Shown: positions 1 through 5,633 of the stretch, piece after piece
Numbering within the stretch: position 1 is the stretch's first letter
How the letters are laid out: every line of letters starts with the position of its first letter
Source of the DNA: Ruminococcaceae bacterium UBA2656
GTDB lineage: Bacteria > Bacillota > Clostridia > Oscillospirales > Acutalibacteraceae
DNA length: 6,069 nt
Assembly (NCBI GenBank): GCA_002359465.1
Contig: DENA01000007.1
Span: forward strand, 128,498 to 134,566
Reading direction: 5' to 3'
Program-made: the position numbers and the translations under genes
Notes under the pieces: generated by a model
Told to the model about the DNA's origin: nothing
What the model saw: the letters and a program-made list of their open reading frames with translations, nothing else
Database searches by the model: none

Positions 1-944
1 AAAACCGGTTTTTCATTAATAAACCGGACTTCAATTTTAGACGGATGGACGTTCACATCCACCGCCTGATAGGAAATTCCCATATGCAACACGCAGGCGG
101 GCACTTTGCCCACCATCAGCGAGCCTTTGAAAGCCTCTTCCATCGCCACCATCGCGGTGCGGCTTTTAATGTAGCGGCCGTTGATAAAAAACTGCTGCAT
201 GCTCCGATTTGGTCGTGCCGCGGAAGGCTTGCTGATAAAGCCCCAAAGCTTTACACCGTTTAACTCATAATCTACCGGAATCAGCCCGGCGGTAAATTCT
301 TTTCCAAAAACAGCGTACACGGCTGATTTGAGTTTGCCGTCGCCCGGGCTGTTCAGCGTTTCGCGGGAATCACGGATGAACCGCACCGAAATTTCCGGAT
401 GCGAAAGCGCAATTCTGTCCAGTACCGCCGCGATCGCGTTTGCCTCTACAACATCCTTTTTCAGAAATTTCATCCGCGCGGGCGTATTGTAGAAAAGGTC
501 ACGCACCACAAGGGTGGTTCCCTGCGCGCAGCCCGCGTCTTCACAGGTCTGCTCCGCCCCGCCGTCAATTTCGTAGCGCGTACCCGCAAGCTCGCCCTGT
601 GCCGCTGTCAGAAGCTCAACGCGGGCCACAGCCGCGATGGAAGCCAGAGCCTCCCCGCGAAAGCCAAGGGTGGAGATGCTCTCCAGATCGTCCTGGCTAT
701 GCACTTTACTGGTGGCGTGGCGCAAAAAAGCAACCGCAACGTCGCCTCGGGCAATGCCGCTGCCGTTGTCCGTTACGCGCATGTAGGTGATGCCTCCGTT
801 TTTTATTTCCACGGTAATAGCAGATGCCCCGGCGTCAATTGAATTTTCAACCAGTTCTTTTATCACGGAGGCGGGGCGTTCCACCACTTCACCGGCAGCA
901 ATCAGTTCGGCTATATGTTTGTCCAAAACACTGATTTTACTCAT
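1..944 (-). CDS. mutL: DNA mismatch repair protein MutL, N-terminal part (cut by window edge)
   Basis: MutL is the ATP-driven mediator of mismatch repair that couples MutS bound at a mismatch to strand removal. The reading frame begins at ATG 944-942 and stays open to the window edge, giving 314 complete codons of a protein that is usually 600 residues or more. The translation opens MSKISVLDKHIAELIAAGEV and carries all GHKL ATPase motifs: KELVENSIDAGA with the likely catalytic Glu near residue 30, DNGSGI near 60-65 and the ATP-lid motif GFRGEAL near 95-101. The transducer (S5-like) domain shows LFYNTPAR near 151-158, FINGRYIKS near 254-262 and NVHPSKIEVRF near 298-308 with the conserved Lys. 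The C-terminal dimerisation and endonuclease domain lies outside the window, so endonuclease activity cannot be judged. A strong AGGAGG sits 6 nt before the start, which supports it. The gene follows mutS by 59 bp in the same operon. Confidence 0.97.
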   Translation of the reverse strand, partial: MSKISVLDKHIAELIAAGEVVERPASVIKELVENSIDAGASAITVEIKNGGITYMRVTDNGSGIARGDVAVAFLRHATSKVHSQDDLESISTLGFRGEALASIAAVARVELLTAAQGELAGTRYEIDGGAEQTCEDAGCAQGTTLVVRDLFYNTPARMKFLKKDVVEANAIAAVLDRIALSHPEISVRFIRDSRETLNSPGDGKLKSAVYAVFGKEFTAGLIPVDYELNGVKLWGFISKPSAARPNRSMQQFFINGRYIKSRTAMVAMEEAFKGSLMVGKVPACVLHMGISYQAVDVNVHPSKIEVRFINEKPV

Positions 945-950
945 GAAACG

Positions 951-956
951 CCTCCT
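951..956 (-). promoter_or_regulatory. mutL ribosome binding site
   Basis: The minus strand reads AGGAGG here, a full Shine-Dalgarno match, 6 nt upstream of the mutL ATG. It fixes the mutL start. Its first base overlaps the end of an inverted repeat at 956-992. Confidence 0.88.
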
Positions 957-992
957 TCAGCCCGATTAAAAATATAATCCAATACCGCTGAA
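956..992 (-). other. nested inverted repeat between mutS and mutL
   Basis: In the 59-bp gap the minus strand reads TTCAGC (992-987) and later GCTGAA (961-956), a perfect 6-bp inverted repeat. Nested inside is GATTA (979-975) and TAATC (968-964) around a 6-nt loop. In RNA this could fold as an interrupted stem-loop abutting the mutL Shine-Dalgarno. The inner stem is AU-rich and the junction between stems has unpaired bases, so stability is probably modest. It has no U-run after it, so it is not a standard terminator. A regulatory or RNA-processing role is only a possibility. Confidence 0.4.
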
Positions 993-1003
993 CAATTTCA
1001 TTT

Positions 1004-3616
1004 TTACCCTTTTGCCAATGTGGCAAGCTCAAACAGCGTATTCATACACTCAATGGGCGTCAGGGTGTTGACATCCAGCTTTTTGAGCCTGTCCATAATT
1101 TCCGTCTCGTTCGGGGGGGTGATGACCAGCTGCATATCCTCCTGCGCTTCCTGCCTGTGCCCGCGCTTCTTCGGCATGGTCACCTGCTGCCCGCTTTCAA
1201 GCTCGGCAAGCACCTGCTTCGCGCGGTTTACAATCTTATTCGGCACGCCGGCAAGCTTGGCCACTTCAATGCCGAAGCTGTCGTCCGCGCCGCCCCGCAC
1301 AATCCGGCGAAGGAAGGTGATGTCGTCTCCGCGCTTCTTGACGGCGATATTGTAATTTTTCACACCGTCAATCAGCTCTTCCAGCTCCGTCAGTTCATGA
1401 TAGTGGGTGGCAAAAAGGGCCTTCGCACCCAAAAGCTGTTTGTTCGCGACATATTCCAAAACGGCGCGGGCAATGCTCATACCGTCAAAGGTTGAGGTAC
1501 CACGCCCGATTTCATCCAAAATCAGCAGACTTTTATCGGTGGCATTTTTCACAATATCCGCTACCTCGGACATCTCGACCATAAAGGTCGACTGGCCGGA
1601 GGCCAGGTCGTCCGACGCGCCCACACGGGTGAAAATGCTGTCTGTAATGCCGATTTCCGCATAAGAAGCCGGCACAAAGCAGCCGATCTGCGCCATAATG
1701 ACAATCAGCGCCGTCTGGCGCATATAGGTGGATTTTCCGGCCATGTTCGGGCCGGTGATGATGGCGACCCGGTTTTCATCCTTGTCGAGCGTAACGTCGT
1801 TGGGAACAAAGGGCGCGTCGAGCAAAACCTCAACGACCGGATGACGGCTTTCCTTTAAAATAATCTTTCCGTCCAAATTTACATTCGGCCTTATGTAATG
1901 ATGATCCGCGGAAACCTGCGCGAACGAGATCAGCACATCCAGCCTGGAGATCGCATTGGCCGTCGTCTGCACACGGGCCAGCTGCGCAGCCACGTCGTTT
2001 CGCACGGCGTCAAAAAGCTGGAATTCAAGCTGCACTGACTTGTCGTGCGCGCCGAGGATTTTCCCTTCCAGTTCCTTCAGCTCCGGCGTGATAAACCGTT
2101 CGCAATTTGTAAGAGTCTGTTTGCGTATGTATTCCGGCGGCGCCTGATCTTTATAGGAATTGCTGATTTCAATATAATACCCAAATACCCTGTTATACCC
2201 GACCTTCAGCTTCGGAATGCCTGTTTTTTCCCGTTCCTGCGCTTCAATCTGGGCGATAATCCCTCTGCCGTCGCTCATATCCCCCTTTAGAAGGTCCAGC
2301 TCTTCGTTATACCCCGGCAGAATGATACCGCCTTCCCGTACGGAAAAGGGCGGTTCCTCAACAATCGCCTGATCGATCATCTGATAAACGTCATCCAGAG
2401 TATCGATATTCCGATGAATTTCTGTAAGGAGGTTTGACTTTACACTCTGCAGCAAAGTCTTCAGGGCGGGAAGCCTCTCGATCGCGGACGACAGTGAGCG
2501 CAGTTCCCGGCCGTTGGCGGAACCGTACACAATGCGGGACATCAGCCGTTCCAGATCGTGAATTCCGGTCAGCTGCTCCGCAATGGAGTCGCGCAGAATG
2601 GCGTCCTGCGTCAGTTCCTCCACCGCGTTCAGACGGCGGTTGATCTGCACCGGGCTTAAAAGCGGCTGTTCAATCCAGCTACGGATCAGGCGCTTTCCCA
2701 TCGCGGTGCGCGTTTTGTCAAGCACCCATAAAAGCGAGCCGCGCTTTTCCTTGTTTCTCATGGTTTCCAGCAGCTCAAGGTTGCGCCGCGCATTGAGGTC
2801 CAGATGCATAAACTGGGCGCCGGTGTAAAGGTCTATGCCATTAATGCGTTCAATGCCCACGCGTTGCGTACGCTTTAGGTAAGAAAGCAGCGCGCCGATG
2901 GACTGCACGATTTCCGTTTGATCAGAAAGGTTCAGATTCGCAAGGCTTTTGGAATGAAACTGCTCCAGAACCAGCAAAGAACAGTCCTGCGGCCCAAATT
3001 CCGTGTTGTCAAGCAATTCCAGACTTGCGGAGAGCCGCTCCCGGATAAATTTCGGCAGTTCGGACAGTTCCAGCGTGTCTTGGTTGACAAGGATTTCCCT
3101 CGGAGAATAGCGGGAAAGCTCATTTTTGATCTGCTCCGTCAGATCGCCGCCGCCGAGCGAGGTGGCGTGCAGCTCGCCGGTGGAAATATCCGCAAAGCAA
3201 ATACCGGCGACAGCGCCCTCAATGCAGAGCGAACAGATAAAGTTGTTGCGCGTCTCATCAAGCATGCTGCTTTCCAGCACCGTGCCGGGCGTAATTACAC
3301 GGATAATATCGCGTTTGACAAGCCCCTTGGCGAGCGCCGGGTCCTCCATCTGTTCACAGATGGCGACTTTATAGCCCTTCGCGACGAGGCGCGCCACGTA
3401 GCTTTCATAGCTGTGGAAGGGCACGCCGCACATGGGCGCGCGCTCCTCCTGTCCGCAGTCGCGCCCGGTCAGCGTGAGTTCCAGTTCTTTCGATGCAAGT
3501 TTGGCATCTTCATAAAACATTTCATAAAAATCACCAAGGCGAAAAAACAATATTGTATTGGGATTTTGTTTTTTGATTTCAAAATACTGCTGCATCATTG
3601 GTGAAAGATTTGCCAT
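1004..3616 (-). CDS. mutS: DNA mismatch repair protein MutS
   Basis: MutS recognises base mismatches and small loops after replication and, with ATP, recruits MutL. The 870-residue product is complete and close to the usual MutS1 length of about 850-870. The mismatch-binding domain I (about 1-115) has the wedge motif GDFYEMF with Phe30 and Glu32. Connector, core and clamp domains follow (about 120-560; for example the NLELLETMRNKEKRGSLLW core segment). The ATPase domain V has Walker A GPNMAGKST at 622-630 (Lys628), Walker B LLILDEIGRGTS with Asp701-Glu702, and the FATHYHEL signature. The helix-turn-helix dimer region lies before the variable linker, and the tail ends in a DVNTLTPIECMN segment. 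The linker has MQLVI where relatives often have a QLSFF-like beta-clamp motif. A run of seven C (1113-1119) codes for Thr-Pro-Pro 833-835. No other in-frame start lies between ATG 3616 and an upstream in-frame stop. Confidence 0.99.
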   Translation of the reverse strand: MANLSPMMQQYFEIKKQNPNTILFFRLGDFYEMFYEDAKLASKELELTLTGRDCGQEERAPMCGVPFHSYESYVARLVAKGYKVAICEQMEDPALAKGLVKRDIIRVITPGTVLESSMLDETRNNFICSLCIEGAVAGICFADISTGELHATSLGGGDLTEQIKNELSRYSPREILVNQDTLELSELPKFIRERLSASLELLDNTEFGPQDCSLLVLEQFHSKSLANLNLSDQTEIVQSIGALLSYLKRTQRVGIERINGIDLYTGAQFMHLDLNARRNLELLETMRNKEKRGSLLWVLDKTRTAMGKRLIRSWIEQPLLSPVQINRRLNAVEELTQDAILRDSIAEQLTGIHDLERLMSRIVYGSANGRELRSLSSAIERLPALKTLLQSVKSNLLTEIHRNIDTLDDVYQMIDQAIVEEPPFSVREGGIILPGYNEELDLLKGDMSDGRGIIAQIEAQEREKTGIPKLKVGYNRVFGYYIEISNSYKDQAPPEYIRKQTLTNCERFITPELKELEGKILGAHDKSVQLEFQLFDAVRNDVAAQLARVQTTANAISRLDVLISFAQVSADHHYIRPNVNLDGKIILKESRHPVVEVLLDAPFVPNDVTLDKDENRVAIITGPNMAGKSTYMRQTALIVIMAQIGCFVPASYAEIGITDSIFTRVGASDDLASGQSTFMVEMSEVADIVKNATDKSLLILDEIGRGTSTFDGMSIARAVLEYVANKQLLGAKALFATHYHELTELEELIDGVKNYNIAVKKRGDDITFLRRIVRGGADDSFGIEVAKLAGVPNKIVNRAKQVLAELESGQQVTMPKKRGHRQEAQEDMQLVITPPNETEIMDRLKKLDVNTLTPIECMNTLFELATLAKG

Positions 3617-3630
3617 AACCTGCGTTTCAT

Positions 3631-3634
3631 CTCC
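3631..3634 (-). promoter_or_regulatory. possible distant, weak mutS ribosome binding site
   Basis: The best Shine-Dalgarno candidate before mutS is GGAG, but it lies 14 nt from the ATG, farther than the usual 5-9. A GCAGG element sits only 2 nt from the ATG, which is too close. Compared with the strong sites of miaB, the YlbF-family gene and mutL, mutS initiation looks weak and may depend on translation of the gene before it, 37 bp upstream. Confidence 0.4.
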
Positions 3635-3653
3635 AATTCATGTCTTCAGGGTA

Positions 3654-4064
3654 TCAGTGACAGCCTCCGCAGGAACCACAGTCTCCGCCGCAGGAAGAGG
3701 ACTGCTCATAGTCGGTCGTCTCCGGATCCTCGCCGTCGGCGGATTGGCCGATAATCGCGCTGACGCGCTGAAGCAGGGCGTCCATTTCCTCTTTTGCCTG
3801 ATTGTAGGCGGTCATATTCGGGTTCTGCATGATCTGCGCATACACATGGCGCAGTTCCTGATTGAGAGCCTGCATTTTATCGGTATCCTGTTCCGTTTTT
3901 TGCGCCTCGTTGTTGATTGCCATTCTTTTCAGATTGAATTCGCCGATCAAGTCCTGCAGCTTCTGGTCGTCGTCGCTGTTCTGTTTTGCAAGCTGCATGT
4001 TGAGATAACGCTGATCCTTCTGTATTTCTTTTCCGATTTCTCTTGCTAAGCTGATAATATCCAT
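3654..4064 (-). CDS. YlbF/YmcA (Ric) family regulator with four-cysteine C-terminal tail
   Basis: The 136-residue product fits the Com_YlbF family in size, in its mostly helical, polar make-up (residues 1 to about 110, rich in Glu, Gln, Lys and Asn, with no membrane segment or signal peptide) and in position: it sits directly between miaB and mutS, as ymcA does in B. subtilis. In that organism YmcA (RicA), YlbF (RicF) and YaaT (RicT) form a cytoplasmic complex that holds [4Fe-4S] clusters and acts with RNase Y in mRNA maturation, affecting competence, biofilm and sporulation. Here an acidic linker (DGEDPETTDYEQ) leads to the tail SSSCGGDCGSCGGCH with Cys125, Cys129, Cys132, Cys135 and a final His136, plausible metal or Fe-S ligands. 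This tail resembles that of YlbF more than YmcA, so I give no symbol. The start ATG 4064 has AAGGAG 7 nt upstream; it follows miaB by 28 bp. The family call is from pattern memory, not a search. Confidence 0.85.
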   Translation of the reverse strand: MDIISLAREIGKEIQKDQRYLNMQLAKQNSDDDQKLQDLIGEFNLKRMAINNEAQKTEQDTDKMQALNQELRHVYAQIMQNPNMTAYNQAKEEMDALLQRVSAIIGQSADGEDPETTDYEQSSSCGGDCGSCGGCH

Positions 4065-4071
4065 TTCATTA

Positions 4072-4077
4072 CTCCTT
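4072..4077 (-). promoter_or_regulatory. ribosome binding site of the YlbF-family gene
   Basis: The minus strand reads AAGGAG 7 nt before ATG 4064. An earlier ATG at 4069-4067 is in a different frame and too close to this site, so 4064 is the right start. Confidence 0.8.
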
Positions 4078-4092
4078 ATATTTTATAATTAA

Positions 4093-5511
4093 TTAAATAA
4101 GCTCTCCATTTAAAATCCAGTTGCGCGCGGAAATGATTTTTACGTCGGCAAAACTGCCCACGATTTCTTTGTCCCCCGAAAAATCAACAATGATATTGCC
4201 GTCGGTCCGCCCGGACAGAAGACCGGTTTTTTCATTCTGTTCTTCCACCAGCACACGCTGAACTGTGCCGACCATACAAGCGCAGCGCGACGCCGCAATC
4301 TGCTCCTGCACACCGCAAAGCTCGGCAAACCATTTCGACCTTTCCTTGGCGGGGACAGGGTCCGGCATTTTGGCCGCCCTGTTACCCACGCGGGGGGAAT
4401 AGATAAAGGTATAAAGCGAAGTGAATCCCACGGCCCGGATCAGGCTGACCGTATCAAGAAACTCCTCATAGGTTTCGCCCGGAAATCCAACGATCACGTC
4501 GGAGGTCAGTGATAGATCCGGTATCTTTTCCTTGGCATATTCAATCAGGGCAAGGTATTTCTCACGGGTGTAACCGCGGTTCATCTCTTTGAGTACGCGA
4601 TTATTCCCGGACTGGAACGGAAGATGAAGGTGGTGGCTGATGTGCCTGCCCTGCGCAATCGTGTCAATCAGCTCACGGGTGGCATCCTTCGGATGCGAAG
4701 TCATAAAACGGATGCGGTAGTCGCCGTCTACTGCGTCCAATTTTTTTAAAAGCCCGGCGAAATTTACCGTCTCGTCCAGATGCTTGCCGTAGGAGTTGAC
4801 ATTCTGCCCCAGCAGGGTAATATCCTTATACCCGGCGTCCACAAGCCCCTTAAACTCTTCAAAGATTGCTTCGGGGGCACGGCTGCGCTCCCTGCCGCGA
4901 ACATAGGGTACAACACAGTATGAGCAGAAATTGTCGCAGCCATACATTACCGTAAGCCAAGCTTTTGTGCTTCCGTCGCGGTGAACCGGCAAGCCCTCGA
5001 CAATTTCCCGATCCGCGCTGTCGTCGCCTCGTTCAAACACACGGCGGCCTTCGGCAATGGCGGCAAACAGAAGCTCAGGGAGCCTGTGAATCACATGGGT
5101 GCCGAAAACCAGATTGACAAAGGGGTAGCTTTTGCGAATGCGCTCGGCAACATGCTCCTGCTCCATCATACAGCCGCAGAGGGCGATGATCAGCGACGGG
5201 TTGCGCCGTTTTACGTTTTTCAGCGCGCCCACATTGCCGAAAACCCTGTCTTCGGCATGTTCGCGGACAGCGCAGGTATTAAAAATGATGAGGTCCGCCT
5301 CATCCTCGTTATCGGTAAAGGAAAAGCCCATTTCCTCAAGCTGGCCCTTGATCTTTTCGCCGTCAGCAACATTCTGCTGACAGCCGTAGGTGTGAACCAG
5401 CGCCATTGGGACGGTGCCGCGCGCTCTGACCGCCATAATCTGAGAAACATCGCTGATGTATTCAGCCTGCGGACGCACCGGCGGTGCCTGAGCCGGAAAT
5501 TGTTCTGCCAA
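4093..5511 (-). CDS. miaB: tRNA-2-methylthio-N6-dimethylallyladenosine synthase MiaB
   Basis: MiaB is a cytoplasmic radical-SAM enzyme that adds a methylthio group to i6A at position 37 of tRNAs reading UNN codons, giving ms2i6A. The 472-residue product has the full three-domain layout. The N-terminal UPF0004 domain (about 36-150) carries three auxiliary-cluster cysteines: Cys44 in HTYGCQQN, Cys80 in FNTCAVRE and Cys114 in LCGCMMEQ. The radical-SAM domain (about 180-400) carries the CxxxCxxC motif CDNFCSYC with Cys192, Cys196 and Cys199, followed by VVPYVRGRERSR. A TRAM-type RNA-binding domain makes up the last 65 or so residues (LLSGRTDGNIIVDF). These features separate it from the related MtaB and RimO only by overall resemblance, but the TYGCQ/RGRERSR pattern and the neighbours favour MiaB. 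The start is TTG 5511-5509, with GGGAGG 9 nt upstream; later Met codons (residues 26 and 36) have no such site. It is the first gene of the operon. Confidence 0.97.
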   Translation of the reverse strand: MAEQFPAQAPPVRPQAEYISDVSQIMAVRARGTVPMALVHTYGCQQNVADGEKIKGQLEEMGFSFTDNEDEADLIIFNTCAVREHAEDRVFGNVGALKNVKRRNPSLIIALCGCMMEQEHVAERIRKSYPFVNLVFGTHVIHRLPELLFAAIAEGRRVFERGDDSADREIVEGLPVHRDGSTKAWLTVMYGCDNFCSYCVVPYVRGRERSRAPEAIFEEFKGLVDAGYKDITLLGQNVNSYGKHLDETVNFAGLLKKLDAVDGDYRIRFMTSHPKDATRELIDTIAQGRHISHHLHLPFQSGNNRVLKEMNRGYTREKYLALIEYAKEKIPDLSLTSDVIVGFPGETYEEFLDTVSLIRAVGFTSLYTFIYSPRVGNRAAKMPDPVPAKERSKWFAELCGVQEQIAASRCACMVGTVQRVLVEEQNEKTGLLSGRTDGNIIVDFSGDKEIVGSFADVKIISARNWILNGELI

Positions 5512-5520
5512 AAGGATATA

Positions 5521-5526
5521 CCTCCC
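5521..5526 (-). promoter_or_regulatory. miaB ribosome binding site, fixing a TTG start
   Basis: The minus strand reads GGGAGG 9 nt before TTG 5511. The nearby ATG at 5528-5526 overlaps this site and is in another frame (it opens an unrelated frame), so the TTG is the supported start. Confidence 0.85.
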
Positions 5527-5546
5527 ATATTGTATGGTTTGAATTT

Positions 5547-5575
5547 ATTATATCATGTTGTTGTGGTTACTTCAA
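5547..5575 (-). promoter_or_regulatory. sigma-A type promoter of the miaB-YlbF-mutS-mutL operon
   Basis: On the minus strand a -35 box TTGAAG (5575-5570, four of six consensus bases) is followed after exactly 17 bp by a perfect -10 box TATAAT (5552-5547). Transcription would start near 5540, leaving a leader of about 29 nt before miaB, with no room for a riboswitch or attenuator. It lies just downstream of the terminator of the preceding gene, so the operon seems to be an independent unit. No further promoter of this quality is apparent in the gaps before the later genes. Confidence 0.85.
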
Positions 5576-5587
5576 GAAAAAAGACGC

Positions 5588-5619
5588 AAAAGCCCTGCCG
5601 CTGTAAAGGGGCGGCAGGG
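5588..5619 (-). terminator. intrinsic terminator of the upstream gene
   Basis: A perfect 9-bp GC-rich inverted repeat, CCCTGCCGC (5619-5611 on the minus strand) and GCGGCAGGG (5601-5593), surrounds a 9-nt loop. On the minus strand it is followed by CTTTT and, a few bases later, by six T (5582-5577). It starts about 14 nt after the stop codon at 5634. The plus-strand side has no comparable T-run, so it works in the leftward direction. The T-run is broken by GCGTC, so some read-through into the miaB operon is possible. Confidence 0.85.
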
Positions 5620-5633
5620 AAAGATTATTTCTA

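Noticed and set aside
1..27. Perfect 12-bp palindrome AAAACCGGTTTT followed by a second AAACCGG
   Set aside because: It lies in mutL coding sequence at the window edge, is explained by its codons, and one short palindrome is no evidence of an operator or attachment site.
399..842. Plus-strand open frame of 147 codons opposite mutL
   Set aside because: The opposite strand codes for the highly conserved MutL ATPase domain; the plus-strand product is Arg-rich and without family features.
2918..3604. Plus-strand open frame of 228 codons opposite mutS
   Set aside because: It mirrors the N-terminal third of mutS and reads as a compositional shadow with no domain signature.
4065..4092. AT-rich gap between miaB and the YlbF-family gene, considered as an internal promoter or terminator
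   Set aside because: It is only 28 bp, with no GC-rich hairpin and no spaced -35/-10 pair; it holds just the ribosome binding site.
4738..4751. In-frame T TTA AAA heptamer followed by more A in miaB (minus strand), a possible -1 frameshift site
   Set aside because: A -1 shift meets a TAG within about five codons and would truncate the radical-SAM domain; no stimulatory structure or Shine-Dalgarno is evident. It encodes ordinary Leu-Leu-Lys-Lys.
5512..5633. The 122-bp gap upstream of miaB, considered for a riboswitch, T-box or small RNA
   Set aside because: The terminator, promoter and ribosome binding site account for nearly all of it; the leader after the predicted transcription start is about 29 nt, too short for a riboswitch.
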